Origin: Sinomonas gamaensis
Lineage (GTDB): Bacteria > Actinomycetota > Actinomycetes > Actinomycetales > Micrococcaceae
Reading direction: 5' to 3'
Length of the DNA stretch: 64,000 nt
Assembly: GCF_005876955.1 (NCBI RefSeq)
Contig: NZ_SSCL01000010.1
Span: 65,587 to 129,586 of the forward strand
Below are positions 17,133-26,332 of this stretch, piece after piece. Each line of letters begins with the position of its first letter. Positions within the stretch are counted from its first letter, which is position 1. A model generated the notes under the pieces. It was not told the origin of the DNA. It was given only the letters and a program-made list of their open reading frames with translations, and did no database searches. The position numbers and the translations under genes were made by a program.

Positions 17133-18257
17133 TCAATTGGGGAGGCGCACGGGCATGACGAGGTAGCGGTAGTTGGCCTCGTCGTCGCCCTCGAGTTCCT
17201 TCTGTGCGGTGAGCATCGCCGGCTTGGGTGCGCTCGTGAACGAGAAGCGCACATAGGGTGCCTCGATGACGCTCAGGCCCTCGATCAGGTAGTGCGGGTT
17301 GAATGCCACGGTGATGTCTTCGCCCGTGAGCTGTGCCTCGAGCTCTTCCGAAGCCTGGGCGTCTTCGCCGGTTCCGGCGTCCAGGGCCACGAGGCCCTCG
17401 GAGAAGGCCAGCCGGACGGGCGTGTTCCGTTCAGCGACGAGCGACACGCGGCGAACGGCCTCGACGAGGTCCTGGGTGGAGACGATCGCGTGGATCGGGG
17501 TGCTTTCCGGGAACAGGGATCGGATCTTGGGGTAGTCGCCGTCGACCAGGAGGGACGTCGTGGTGCGGCCGGCGCTCTCGAAGCCGATGAGACGCGAGTC
17601 GTCTTCGGCCAGGGCGATGCTCAGTTCGCCGGATCCGCCGAGCGTCTTGGCGACCTCGTTGAGGGTCTTGGCCTTGACGAGGGCGCTCGTCGAGACCGAC
17701 GGGGCGGCGGGCTTCCACGGGATCTCGCGGAGGGCCAGGCGGTACCGGTCGGTGGCGAGCAGTGTGATCAGGTCGTCTTCGAACTCCATCCGGACGCCGG
17801 TGAGGATGGGGAGGGTGTCGTCCTTGCTCGCGGCAATGATCACCTGGGCCACGCCCTTGGCGAACGCGTCCCCGGAGACGGCCCCAGTGATTGCCGGAAG
17901 CTCGGGGAGAGGCGGGTATTCACCTTCGGGCATGGTCGCCAGGTGGAATGAGCTTCGACGGCAGGTCAGGGTGACCTTCGAGCCATCCGTCTCCACGTCC
18001 ACCGGTGCAGCGGGAAGGCTTCGGCAGATGTCTGCGAGGAGGCGCCCCGAAACAAGGATCGTGCCTTCGGCGCCGATTTCCGCGGGGATCTCGAGGCGGG
18101 CTGACGTCTCGTAGTCGAAGCTGCTGAGGCTGACCACGCCGTCGTGCGCCCTGAGCAGGAGACCGGAGAGGACGGGGACCGGAGGTCGGGGTGAAAGGGA
18201 CCGTGCCGCCCAGCTCACTGCCTCTGTGAGGACATCCCGTTCGACTCGGAACTTCAC
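17133..18257 (-). CDS. dnaN: DNA polymerase III sliding clamp (beta)
   Basis: A 374-residue three-domain processivity clamp. The N-terminus KFRVERDVLTEAVSWAARSL is standard, as is the C-terminal YRYLVMPVRLPN that forms part of the partner-binding pocket. The GTG start at 18257 is chosen by family alignment; AAAGGCGGG lies about 12 bases upstream, and an upstream extension has no clamp similarity. It lies directly beyond the oriC region from dnaA, same strand. Confidence 0.97.
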   Translation of the reverse strand: MKFRVERDVLTEAVSWAARSLSPRPPVPVLSGLLLRAHDGVVSLSSFDYETSARLEIPAEIGAEGTILVSGRLLADICRSLPAAPVDVETDGSKVTLTCRRSSFHLATMPEGEYPPLPELPAITGAVSGDAFAKGVAQVIIAASKDDTLPILTGVRMEFEDDLITLLATDRYRLALREIPWKPAAPSVSTSALVKAKTLNEVAKTLGGSGELSIALAEDDSRLIGFESAGRTTTSLLVDGDYPKIRSLFPESTPIHAIVSTQDLVEAVRRVSLVAERNTPVRLAFSEGLVALDAGTGEDAQASEELEAQLTGEDITVAFNPHYLIEGLSVIEAPYVRFSFTSAPKPAMLTAQKELEGDDEANYRYLVMPVRLPN

Positions 18258-18703
18258 GGAAGGATTCCCGCCTTTCAACGACTGGTGCGGCCCGGCGCGC
18301 ACTGAGCACAGCTTAGTCGCATCTTCCGGGGCCAGTTCAACGCGGACCGGAGCCGAGGGGGGTCTGTTGGGGGCTCGGACGGGAGGGCCCGTGGGGTCGC
18401 AAGGTTCCTGTTGTCTGATGAATCTCTAAATCCTTGGGATTCGTGGTGTTAATAACTGTTGTGGAAACTGTGGAAAACGGCCCCCAGGCCTGTCCTGCCG
18501 CGGAAGTTGGCTGTTCACGGAGTGTTGACGCCGTGCGGATGAGCTCAGGGGCGCCTGTGGACTGCCAGATTCTTGTCATTAGTGCTCTCCACAGAGTCGG
18601 GGAGGGTTTTAAGCCCATCCACGGCGGATGTGCACTTAACCGCCCACAGGGTTTTCCACAGCACGCTGTTAATAAGGAATGACAAGAAAGCTCGCAGCCG
18701 AAC
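18258..18703. other. Presumed oriC (dnaA-dnaN intergenic region)
   Basis: A 446-bp gene-free region between dnaA and dnaN. DnaA-box-like 9-mers on both strands include TGTGGAAAC (18460), TGTGGAAAA (18469), TGTGGACTG (18556), TCTCCACAG (18586) and TTTTCCACA (18652). Two AT-rich stretches could unwind: AATCTCTAAATCC to GTTAATAACT (18421-18457) and TGTTAATAAGG (18667-18677). No perfect TTATCCACA occurs here. The origin call follows from gene context and box density. Confidence 0.8.
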
Positions 18704-20116
18704 TCACAGGCCTCGCTGGGCCTGCTTGATCTTGTTCGTGAGCTCGGTGACCTGGTTGAAGATCACGCGCCTCTCGGCCATGAGCTCGCGGATCTTCCGG
18801 TCGGCGTGGATGACCGTAGTGTGGTCGCGGCCGCCGAGGACCTGCCCGATCTTGGGGAGCGACATGTCCGTCAGTTCGCGGCACAGGTACATGGCGATCT
18901 GCCGAGCGGTCACGAGCGTCCGCGTCCGCGACTTGCTGTTCAGCTCCTCGACCGTGAGCTTGAAGTACCCGGCCGTCTCCTGGAGGATCTGGTCCGCGGT
19001 GATCTCGAGAGCCGAGTCGTCCGTGATGAGGTCCTTGAGCACCATCTCGGCGAGGGCGACGTCGACCGGCTGCTTGTTGAGGCTCGCGAACGCGGTCACG
19101 CGGATCAGGGCGCCCTCGAGCTCACGGATGTTGGTGGCAATGCGGGAGGCGATGTACTCGAGCACGTCGTCCGGCGCATAGAGGCCCTCGCTGTTGGCCT
19201 TCTTGCGGAGGATGGCGATTCGCGTCTCGAGGTCGGGCGGCTGGATGTCCGTGAGGAGGCCCCACTCGAAGCGGGACTTCATGCGGTCCTCGAAGCCGTG
19301 CAGTGCCTTCGGCGGCTGGTCCGAGGTGATGACGACCTGCTTGTTGCTGTTGTGCAGGGCGTTGAACGTGTGGAAGAACTCCTCCATCGTTCCCGTCCGG
19401 CCCGCCAGGAACTGGATGTCATCGATGAGCAGCAGGTCGACATTCCGGTAGGTCGCCTTGAAGCTCGTGCCCTCGTCGTCGCGGATCGAGTTGATGAAGT
19501 CGTTCGTGAACTCCTCCGAGTTCACGTACCGGACCCGGATGCCGTTGTAGAGCCGGCGTGCGTAGTGCCCGATCGCGTGCAGCAGGTGCGTCTTGCCGAG
19601 CCCCGAGTCGCCATAGATGAACAGCGGGTTGTAGGCCTTGGCCGGCGCCTCGGCGACTGCGACCGCAGCCGCGTGGGCGAAGCGGTTCGAGGCACCGATC
19701 ACGAAGGTGTCGAACGTGTACTTGGGGTTGAGCCGCCCGAACTCCTGCGACGTGCTGGGCGGAGTCGGAGCGGGACGGAGATCGGGAACGATCTCTGGCC
19801 GCTTGACCGGTTCGAAGACTTCTTCTCGCACCGGCACCATCTCGGTGTCCACATCGATGGCGCACCGAACATCATCGGAGAAGACCTGACGGAGGGCCGT
19901 GTCAAGCGGCTCCTTCAGCTGGGACTGGAGAACCTCGCGCGTCAGCTCGTTCGGAACCGCAACGAGGAGGGTCGAGCCGATCAGCCCCTGGGCCTGAGCG
20001 AGCACGACGAACCCGCGCTGCCGGGGCGTAACCCGATCGTCCTCCTCCAGCAGGCGTACGACGCGCCGCCACGAGCTGCCAACAGTGTTGGCCTCGTTGG
20101 CTTCCTCAGTCCCCAT
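18704..20116 (-). CDS. dnaA: Chromosomal replication initiator DnaA
   Basis: A 470-residue AAA+ initiator. Domain I is at about 15-90, a short Pro-rich linker at 100-125, and the AAA+ domain has Walker A GDSGLGKT at 169-176 and Walker B LLLIDDIQFLAG. The C-terminal DNA-binding domain has TARQIAMYLCREL and the signature GGRDHTTVIHADRKI. ATG 20116 is chosen because AAGGGG lies four bases upstream and the protein then begins like other DnaAs. DnaA boxes upstream of it suggest autoregulation. Confidence 0.98.
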   Translation of the reverse strand: MGTEEANEANTVGSSWRRVVRLLEEDDRVTPRQRGFVVLAQAQGLIGSTLLVAVPNELTREVLQSQLKEPLDTALRQVFSDDVRCAIDVDTEMVPVREEVFEPVKRPEIVPDLRPAPTPPSTSQEFGRLNPKYTFDTFVIGASNRFAHAAAVAVAEAPAKAYNPLFIYGDSGLGKTHLLHAIGHYARRLYNGIRVRYVNSEEFTNDFINSIRDDEGTSFKATYRNVDLLLIDDIQFLAGRTGTMEEFFHTFNALHNSNKQVVITSDQPPKALHGFEDRMKSRFEWGLLTDIQPPDLETRIAILRKKANSEGLYAPDDVLEYIASRIATNIRELEGALIRVTAFASLNKQPVDVALAEMVLKDLITDDSALEITADQILQETAGYFKLTVEELNSKSRTRTLVTARQIAMYLCRELTDMSLPKIGQVLGGRDHTTVIHADRKIRELMAERRVIFNQVTELTNKIKQAQRGL

Positions 20117-20160
20117 ATCCCCTTCTCGCCGTCTGTGCCAGTCAATGAGGCACCCACAGT

Positions 20161-20306
20161 TTGTCCACACGGCTGTCCACATGTGCGGCGGGGGTGCATT
20201 GAGCAAGCCTAGAGGACGGAGAAACCAGATGAGAACTGGGAACTGGGCGGGGATGAATTACACTGATGAAGTTCGCCTCGCCATCCGCGTCACCTCGCTG
20301 TCCACA
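20161..20306 (+). promoter_or_regulatory. DnaA boxes in the dnaA/rpmH divergent region
   Basis: TTGTCCACA (20161-20169) and CTGTCCACA (20173-20181 and 20298-20306) lie upstream of dnaA. TTGTCCACA is the form preferred in high-GC actinobacteria. The 504-bp interval 20117-20620 carries these boxes and promoters for dnaA and rpmH but no gene. Confidence 0.65.
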
Positions 20307-20408
20307 GGTCTCACGTGGAGTTCACCACAGGTTGGGGATAGTGGAACCGGGAGTCGGCACGGCGTGAGCCGAATGGTCCTCGGCGCCTCCGCCCGTTGGC
20401 ACCTCAGT

Positions 20409-20438
20409 TTGACTGGCGCCTCCCAACTGCCCTAACGT
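20409..20438 (+). promoter_or_regulatory. Predicted rpmH operon promoter
   Basis: TTGACT (20409-20414) and TAACGT (20433-20438) are separated by 18 bp, pointing toward rpmH and implying a leader of about 175 nt. Confidence 0.5.
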
Positions 20439-20620
20439 CGTTAAGTCCTTTGTGTCTGCCTACTGTCCTGTCGCATGCCCACGAACGCCGGATCAGCTTC
20501 CTGCTGGACCGCGGCGAACGGCATGAGGCGCGGCGGGGCGGCAGGCACCGCCTTTACAGCGTCCGCCAGAGCCACCAGCGCCCCCTGGGCAGACGCCCCG
20601 GAACCACTGGAGTGACAACC

Positions 20621-20758
20621 GTGAGCAAGCGGACTTTTCAGCCGAACAACCGCCGTCGTGCCAAGAAGCACGGCTTCCGTCTGCGCATGCGCACCCGTGC
20701 CGGCCGCGCCATCCTCGCCGCCCGCCGTTCCAAGGGCCGCGCAGAGCTCTCGGCCTGA
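20621..20758 (+). CDS. rpmH: 50S ribosomal protein L34
   Basis: A 45-residue, highly basic ribosomal protein with the invariant [20 protein letters not shown] and the C-terminal [19 protein letters not shown]. It starts at GTG 20621. It is the first gene of the rpmH-rnpA-yidD-yidC-khpB-rsmG run and divergent from dnaA. Confidence 0.97.
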   Translation: MSKRTFQPNNRRRAKKHGFRLRMRTRAGRAILAARRSKGRAELSA

Positions 20759-20807
20759 GTTCGGGCCCAGCCCGGCCTCCTCAATGACGCAGCGATAAGG
20801 TCGCGGG

Positions 20808-21218
20808 ATGCTTCCCGTCCGGAACCGGCTGCGCACGAGCGCCGATTTCTCGCACACCGTACGTTCCGGCGTCCGCCAAGGGCGCCGGAACGTCGTGCTG
20901 TATGCGGCCGTTTCGGACGAGGCCCAAGCATCCCGCTTCGGCTTCATCGTGTCCAAGGCGGTGGGGAACGCAGTGGTGCGCAACCTCGTTAAGAGGAGGC
21001 TGAGGGAAGCCGGAGCAGAGACCTTGCGGGACAGGCCAACGGGCCTCGACGTCGTCGTCCGCGCGCTGCCGCCCGCGGCCTCTGCGGACTGGGCTTCCCT
21101 TCGCGGCGACTACGCCTCCGCTCTTCGCGGGGCACTCCGCCGGCTTGTGCCGGCGGCGGAAGGCAGGCCTGTATCGGATGGCGGGCCTGGATCGGATAGC
21201 GGAACGGAGGTTGGCTGA
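20808..21218 (+). CDS. rnpA: Ribonuclease P protein component
   Basis: A 136-residue protein subunit of RNase P, which with the M1 RNA matures tRNA 5' ends. The family signature is FGFIVSKAVGNAVVRNLVKRRLREA. The last 20 residues are a low-complexity Gly/Ser/Asp tail (PVSDGGPGSDSG) encoded by a short imperfect DNA repeat. Its stop shares one base with the yidD start (TGATG). AAGG precedes the ATG. Confidence 0.95.
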   Translation: MLPVRNRLRTSADFSHTVRSGVRQGRRNVVLYAAVSDEAQASRFGFIVSKAVGNAVVRNLVKRRLREAGAETLRDRPTGLDVVVRALPPAASADWASLRGDYASALRGALRRLVPAAEGRPVSDGGPGSDSGTEVG

Positions 21219-21628
21219 TGGCTGCGGTGAGCAACACCGCCGGCGGGCATGTTCCCGCGAACCCCGCGGCCGCCGTCGGACGTTTCGTCTGGGACATCCC
21301 CCGGAAGCTGCTGATCGCGCTTCTGACTGCATATCGCGCGGTCATCTCGCCCGCCTACGGCCAGGTCTGCCGGTTCTTTCCGTCCTGCTCTGCCTACGCG
21401 CTCGAAGCCGTCACAGTCCACGGGGCTGTGCGAGGATCATACTTGGCGGTTCGCCGGCTCGCGCGCTGCCACCCCTGGAATTCCGGAGGGCTTGATCCGG
21501 TGCCCGATGGGCATCGGCACTGGCCCGAAGGCCGCACGCCGCGGATCGTGGTGCTCAACCACCCGGACCGCTACTGGAGGGATGAGCCGGAACCCGGCGA
21601 TCCCGCCAGAGACGACACGAGGAAATAG
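21218..21628 (+). CDS. yidD: Membrane protein insertion efficiency factor YidD
   Basis: A 136-residue YidD. The conserved core is YRAVISPAYGQVCRFFPSCSAYALEAV, followed by RRLARCHPWNSGGLDPVP. It has an extended charged C-terminus compared with the about 85-residue minimal form. It assists YidC-dependent insertion at the inner face of the membrane and is coupled to rnpA; yidC follows after eight bases. Confidence 0.95.
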   Translation: MAAVSNTAGGHVPANPAAAVGRFVWDIPRKLLIALLTAYRAVISPAYGQVCRFFPSCSAYALEAVTVHGAVRGSYLAVRRLARCHPWNSGGLDPVPDGHRHWPEGRTPRIVVLNHPDRYWRDEPEPGDPARDDTRK

Positions 21629-21636
21629 GGAAATTC

Positions 21637-22599
21637 ATGGACCCGTTAAGCGCCGTACTGCTGCCATTCGAGTGGTTGGTGTCCGCCGTGATGGTGGCCT
21701 TCCACGAGGCGCTGTCGTTCTTGGGCCTCCCGCCCGGGAGCGGCTGGACGTGGACCTTCTCCATCATCGGCCTCGTCGTCGTGATCCGGGCCGCCCTCAT
21801 CCCGGTCTTCGTGAAGCAGATCAAGGCTCAGCGAGGCATGCAGCTCCTCCAGCCGGACCTGCAGAAGCTTCAGGCCAAGTACAAGGGCAAGACCGACCAG
21901 CTCTCGCGCCAGGCCATGGCCCAGGAGCAGATGGCCCTGTACAAGAAGCACGGGACCAATCCGTTCTCGGCCTGCCTGCCGATGCTGATCCAGATGCCGT
22001 TCTTCTTCGGCCTCTTCCGGGTCCTCTCGGGCATCAGCGGCGCCGCCGCGAACAACTCGGGCATTGGCGCGATGACCACGGATCAGGTCAACCAGTTCCA
22101 CAATTCGAGCATCATCAGCGCCCCGCTTTCGGCTTCGCTGCTCCACGGCGGTGGTGGAAACCCGGTCGTGGTTGCCATCCTGACGATCTTCATGATCGTC
22201 GCCATGACCGCTTCGCAGTTCATCACGCAGAAGCAGATCATGGCGAAGAACATGAGCGAGGCCGCGATGCAGAGCCCGTTCATGCGCCAGCAGAAGATCT
22301 TGCTCTACATCCTGCCGCTCGTGTTCGGCATCGGCGGCATCAACTTCCCCATCGGCGTCCTGATCTACTGGACAGTGAGCAACCTCTGGACGATGGGCCA
22401 GCAGTTCTACGTGATCCGCCGCATGCCTGCTCCCGGTTCGCCGGCCGCCAAGGCACTCAACGAGCGGCGGGCCGCGCGCGGCCTTGCCCCGATCGACGTG
22501 ACCACGGGGAAGGCCATGAAGGCCGAGGACATCCCCGCACCCATTGAGCCCAAGGGCCAACGCCAGCAGCCGCAGCGCAAGAACCGGAGGAAGAAGTGA
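21637..22599 (+). CDS. yidC: Membrane protein insertase YidC
   Basis: A 320-residue Oxa1/YidC insertase of the Gram-positive type, lacking the large periplasmic domain. Membrane segments are at about 30-55, 110-135, 185-205, 225-250 and 245-265. KKHGTNPFSACLPMLIQMPFFFGLF is the diagnostic C1/TM region, and the tail is basic (RQQPQRKNRRKK) as expected for ribosome contact. The start cysteine of a lipoprotein signal is absent. It overlaps khpB (GTGA). Confidence 0.95.
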   Translation: MDPLSAVLLPFEWLVSAVMVAFHEALSFLGLPPGSGWTWTFSIIGLVVVIRAALIPVFVKQIKAQRGMQLLQPDLQKLQAKYKGKTDQLSRQAMAQEQMALYKKHGTNPFSACLPMLIQMPFFFGLFRVLSGISGAAANNSGIGAMTTDQVNQFHNSSIISAPLSASLLHGGGGNPVVVAILTIFMIVAMTASQFITQKQIMAKNMSEAAMQSPFMRQQKILLYILPLVFGIGGINFPIGVLIYWTVSNLWTMGQQFYVIRRMPAPGSPAAKALNERRAARGLAPIDVTTGKAMKAEDIPAPIEPKGQRQQPQRKNRRKK

Positions 22600-23171
22600 C
22601 CCCTGCCGAGACCACTGCCGAGAGCGGAACCGAGGACATGGACATCGAATCCAACGATTCTGCCGTAGAGGAGACCGCGGGCGACGACGAACGCGAGACT
22701 CCTCTGAACAAGCTTGAGGAGGAGGGCGACGTCGCCGCCGATTACCTCGAGGAGCTTCTCGACATCGCTGATATCGACGGCGATATTGACATCGAGGTCC
22801 GAGGTGGCCGCACCTACCTTTCCGTGATCGGGGACGAGCAGGCCCAGGGCCTTGACGCGCTCGTCGGCGAGGGTGGAGAGGTGCTTGAGGCGCTTCAGGA
22901 GCTCACCCGGCTTGCGGTCCTGTCGCAGACCGGCACCCGCTCCCGTCTCGTGCTCGACGTGAACGGGTATCGCAAGGACCGCGCGAAGTACCTGCATTCG
23001 CTGGCCGAAGACGCCGTGGAGAAGGTCAAGTCCGGCGGTGCTCCGATCCATCTCGCCCCCATGAGCTCGTACGAGCGCAAGATCGTGCACGACGCGGTGG
23101 CTGATCTCGGCTTCGTGAGCGAGTCGGAGGGCGAGGGCGCCAAGCGCCATATCGTCGTCTCCACCGATTGA
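22596..23171 (+). CDS. khpB: RNA-binding protein KhpB/Jag (KH-R3H)
   Basis: A 191-residue SpoIIIJ-associated (Jag) protein with an acidic N-terminal 45 residues, a degenerate KH domain (about 50-120) and a C-terminal R3H domain (SSYERKIVHDAVADLGFVSESEGEGAKR). The family binds RNA and influences cell division and envelope genes. It lacks the Jag_N domain, as is usual in actinobacteria. The GTG overlaps the yidC stop. Confidence 0.92.
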   Translation: MTPAETTAESGTEDMDIESNDSAVEETAGDDERETPLNKLEEEGDVAADYLEELLDIADIDGDIDIEVRGGRTYLSVIGDEQAQGLDALVGEGGEVLEALQELTRLAVLSQTGTRSRLVLDVNGYRKDRAKYLHSLAEDAVEKVKSGGAPIHLAPMSSYERKIVHDAVADLGFVSESEGEGAKRHIVVSTD

Positions 23172-23172
23172 G

Positions 23173-23856
23173 ATGACTCAGGATCAGGGAGCGCCTGGCG
23201 AGGCAGAGGACGACGGCGGCCTGCCGGAGTTGACGGGGGCGGAGCTCGCTGCAGCCGAAAAGCTCTTCGGCGATCAGCTGGAGCTGGCTCGGCGCTATGT
23301 CGACCATCTCGCGACGTCTGGCCTCGAACGGGGGCTGATCGGTCCGCGTGAGGTGCCGCGGCTTTGGAGCCGCCACGTGTTGAACTGCGCGGTCATCGAA
23401 TCCGAATTCGCTCGCGAGGCGACGGTCGCAGACGTCGGAAGCGGTGCGGGACTGCCCGGGCTGTGTCTCGCCCTCGCCCGCCCGGACCTCACGCTTGTGC
23501 TCATTGAGCCTCTTGAGCGTCGCGTGATCTGGCTTGAGGAGGTCGTCGACGATCTGGGGCTCGACAACGTGCGAATCCTCCGCACACGGGCGGAGCAGGC
23601 GGTTGACCTGGTCAATGCAGACTATGTCACTGCTCGGGCGGTCTCGGCCTTGTCGAAGCTCGTGCCGATCACGCTGCCCCTGCTTGGGGGCGCGGGCACT
23701 CTGGTGGCGATCAAGGGACGGAGCGCCGCCGAGGAAGTGGAGAAGGCCGCGAAGGCCATCAAGAAGTACAAGGGCCACAGCGCGGAGGTACGCGTACTCG
23801 GGGAGGGCCTTCTGGAGGAGCCGACCACTGTCGTACGGATTGCGGTAGGACCCTAG
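23173..23856 (+). CDS. rsmG: 16S rRNA (guanine527-N7)-methyltransferase
   Basis: A 227-residue SAM-dependent methyltransferase that modifies G527 in 16S rRNA; its loss gives low-level streptomycin resistance in several bacteria. The SAM loop is VADVGSGAGLPGL, with LIEPLERRVIWLEEV and YVTARAVSALSKLV as the RsmG-specific motifs. It begins one base after khpB. A GC-rich hairpin (about 23853-23880) without a T-tract follows, then parA. Confidence 0.95.
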   Translation: MTQDQGAPGEAEDDGGLPELTGAELAAAEKLFGDQLELARRYVDHLATSGLERGLIGPREVPRLWSRHVLNCAVIESEFAREATVADVGSGAGLPGLCLALARPDLTLVLIEPLERRVIWLEEVVDDLGLDNVRILRTRAEQAVDLVNADYVTARAVSALSKLVPITLPLLGGAGTLVAIKGRSAAEEVEKAAKAIKKYKGHSAEVRVLGEGLLEEPTTVVRIAVGP

Positions 23857-23931
23857 GGCTTCCCGGGCCGGGAGGGCCCTACCCGCTAGGCTAGAGTGAG
23901 GAAATCGACGCGACCCGAGAGTGAGTGAACA

Positions 23932-24966
23932 GTGACCAGTGAAGAGTCATCGGCTCAGCGGATCCCGCCTTTCGTGTCGTTGGGGCCCGCACGCGCGACG
24001 ACTGTCACAGCTGGTCCCGCTACTCAACCTCGGCCGGTTGTTCCTTCTGTTTCACGTGAAACATCGACTCGCGAATCTCCATCTCTTGAGATTGATGCTT
24101 CGAGTCCCATTGGAAGCCAGCTCGCCCACGAGACGAAGCGCAGGGAGCGATTGAGCGAGCGAAAGCTACGTAAGCCCGGGTCCACCCGCATCTTCACCGT
24201 GTCCAACCAGAAGGGCGGGGTAGGAAAAACGACGACGACGGTCAATATCGCGGCAGCCCTCGCCGCTTCCGGCCTAAACGTTCTCGTGATCGACATCGAC
24301 CCGCAGGGGAACGCATCGACTGCGTTGGGGATCGAGCACCACGCCGACGTCGAGAGCATCTACGACGTGCTGATCAATGATGTCCCGTTGAAGGACGTGA
24401 TCAAGCCGTGCCCAGACGTGGAGCGCCTCGAGTGTGCTCCTGCTACCATCCATCTCGCCGGTGCTGAGATCGAACTCGTCTCGCTCGTAGCCCGAGAGCA
24501 GCGGCTGCGTCGTGCGATCGAGCTGTACGCGAAGGAAAGAGCCGCTCAAGGGCTGGAGCGGCTGGACTACATCTTCATCGACTGCCCGCCGAGTTTGGGC
24601 CTGCTGACTGTCAACGCATTCTGCGCAGCGACCGAAGTGCTGATCCCGATCCAATGCGAGTACTACGCCCTTGAAGGACTGAGTCAGCTCCTGAACAACA
24701 TCCAGATGATTCAGAAGCACTTGAACGCTGACCTTGAGGTATCGACAATCCTGCTGACGATGTACGACGGCCGGACCAACCTCGCCGCTCAAGTGGCTGC
24801 CGAGGTTCGAGAGCATTTCCCGAACCAGGTGCTCGAGGCGCTCGTTCCGCGGTCAGTGCGCATTTCGGAGGCACCGAGTTATCAGCAGACGGTGATGACG
24901 TACGACCCGTCGTCGACGGGCGCCCTGTCCTACATGGAGGCAGCGGCAGAGATCGCCGAGCGCTAA
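23932..24966 (+). CDS. parA: Chromosome partitioning ATPase ParA
   Basis: A 344-residue Walker-type ATPase that binds the nucleoid and positions ParB-origin complexes. The deviant Walker A KGGVGKT is at residues 94-100, with IDIDPQGNASTAL and IDCPPSLGLLT following. A 90-residue N-terminal extension precedes the ATPase, and its codons 39-44 (S-VSRET) are a perfect parS site. The GTG start has only a weak ribosome-binding site, and an internal start nearer the ATPase cannot be excluded. The parB gene follows after 55 bp. Confidence 0.95.
   Translation: MTSEESSAQRIPPFVSLGPARATTVTAGPATQPRPVVPSVSRETSTRESPSLEIDASSPIGSQLAHETKRRERLSERKLRKPGSTRIFTVSNQKGGVGKTTTTVNIAAALAASGLNVLVIDIDPQGNASTALGIEHHADVESIYDVLINDVPLKDVIKPCPDVERLECAPATIHLAGAEIELVSLVAREQRLRRAIELYAKERAAQGLERLDYIFIDCPPSLGLLTVNAFCAATEVLIPIQCEYYALEGLSQLLNNIQMIQKHLNADLEVSTILLTMYDGRTNLAAQVAAEVREHFPNQVLEALVPRSVRISEAPSYQQTVMTYDPSSTGALSYMEAAAEIAER
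24048..24063. promoter_or_regulatory. parS site 1 (inside parA)
   Basis: TGTTTCACGTGAAACA, an exact 16-bp match to the consensus, embedded in the parA reading frame where it encodes VSRET. ParB loading here is expected from the motif. Confidence 0.9.
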
Positions 24967-25021
24967 TCGTGCCTAATGGTCACACCCTCGGCTGTGGGGG
25001 TTTGAAGGAGGAAGTTCGCGC

Positions 25022-26221
25022 ATGAGCGAGAAGCGCAGGGGCTTGGGCCGTGGCCTTGGAGCCCTGATTCCTAGTTCGGGGACTGCCTCGGGGGGAGCGG
25101 GTGCATCGTCGCGGCCCGTGGACCTCTTCTTCCCTGACAATCGTCTCCCCGCCGAGCCAGCCCCGGCCGAGCAGGCAGCAGCGGAGGAAGAGTCCCCGGC
25201 GGAGGCCCCCACGCCTACTCCGGCGGGCGGTACCGAAGACCGTGTGTCGGCAACGGAGGAGATCCGCGAGTCCCAGGTCTCGTCCGCTGACGACCCTAGT
25301 GCTGCGGTAGAGGCCAAGCCGGCAACCCGCTCCGCTGGCGCTGAGCGCAAGGCAGGCGAACGGAAGGCAACGGCGCAGGGCTCCGATGACCTCGACCTCG
25401 TTGAGGTACCGGGTGCGCAGTTCGCAGAGCTCCGCGTCGAGGACATCCACCCGAACCGTAAGCAGCCTCGGACCGTCTTTGACGAGGACGAGATGGCCGA
25501 ACTCGTTCACTCCGTGCGCGAAATCGGCGTCCTTCAGCCCATCGTTGTTCGGCGGTCAACCGAAAAAGGTAGCGAAAGCTATGAGCTCGTCATGGGCGAG
25601 CGTCGGTGGCGCGCTGTTCAGCAGGCGGGGCTCGAAACCATTCCGGCGATCATCCGTGACACCACGGACGATGATCTCCTTCGTGACGCGCTGCTCGAGA
25701 ACCTCCATCGCAGCCAGCTGAATCCGCTTGAAGAGGCGGCGGCGTACCAACAGCTTCTGGAAGACTTCGGGACAACGCACGAGCAACTGGCTGATCGCAT
25801 TGGCCGCTCGCGGCCGCAGGTCTCGAATACGATCCGTCTCCTTCGACTTCCTCCGCTTGTCCAGCGTCGAGTTGCTGCCGGCGTTCTCTCTGCTGGCCAT
25901 GCCCGCGCGTTGCTTTCGCTTCCAGATCCTGGCGCGATGGAGAGGGTCGCGCAGCGAATTGTTTCTGAGGGGTTGTCTGTTCGGGCAACGGAAGAGGCGG
26001 TGGCCCTTTACCAAGAGCCTTCGGATTCGCGTCGTTCGAACCTTCCCAAGCCCAATGCGCGCCACGAACGCCTCGATTTCCTCGCCTCCACGCTGGCGGA
26101 TCGTCTCGACACAAACGTCAAGATCACGCTTGGTGCCCGTAAGGGGCGCGTGAGCATCGAATTTGCGAGCGTCGAGGACCTCAATCGCATTATGAGCGTC
26201 CTGAATCCGGGGGAGGAGTAG
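25022..26221 (+). CDS. parB: Chromosome partitioning protein ParB
   Basis: A 399-residue CTP-dependent DNA clamp that loads at parS. The start [14 protein letters not shown] is the ParA-stimulating peptide, and an Ala/Pro/Glu-rich linker of about 100 residues follows. The CTPase motif is GERRWRAVQ and [17 protein letters not shown] is the second CTP motif. The helix-turn-helix [23 protein letters not shown] reads parS, and the C-terminal dimerisation domain ends at VLNPGEE. GAAGGAGGAAG precedes the ATG. A terminator follows. Confidence 0.97.
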   Translation: MSEKRRGLGRGLGALIPSSGTASGGAGASSRPVDLFFPDNRLPAEPAPAEQAAAEEESPAEAPTPTPAGGTEDRVSATEEIRESQVSSADDPSAAVEAKPATRSAGAERKAGERKATAQGSDDLDLVEVPGAQFAELRVEDIHPNRKQPRTVFDEDEMAELVHSVREIGVLQPIVVRRSTEKGSESYELVMGERRWRAVQQAGLETIPAIIRDTTDDDLLRDALLENLHRSQLNPLEEAAAYQQLLEDFGTTHEQLADRIGRSRPQVSNTIRLLRLPPLVQRRVAAGVLSAGHARALLSLPDPGAMERVAQRIVSEGLSVRATEEAVALYQEPSDSRRSNLPKPNARHERLDFLASTLADRLDTNVKITLGARKGRVSIEFASVEDLNRIMSVLNPGEE

Positions 26222-26248
26222 CCCTCTGGCCTCTCCTTCGCATCAGCA

Positions 26249-26279
26249 AGGGGCTTCCTCAATTTGAGGAAGCCCTTTT
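26249..26279 (+). terminator. Intrinsic terminator of parAB
   Basis: GGGCTTCCTCAA pairs with TTGAGGAAGCCC around a tiny loop and is followed by TTTTG, 30 bp after the parB stop. Confidence 0.9.
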
Positions 26280-26316
26280 GCATGCTGCTCTGCGCCCGCG
26301 CCGCTCGTTCCCACGG

Positions 26317-26332
26317 TGTTTCACGTGAAACG
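26317..26332. promoter_or_regulatory. parS site 2
   Basis: TGTTTCACGTGAAACG, 15 of 16 consensus positions with the 14-bp core perfect, about 100 bp after parB. Confidence 0.88.

Noticed and set aside
20310-20335. CACGTG-containing sequence in the dnaA/rpmH region as a possible parS
   Set aside because: Only the central CACGTG is shared; the flanking GTTT/AAAC arms are missing.
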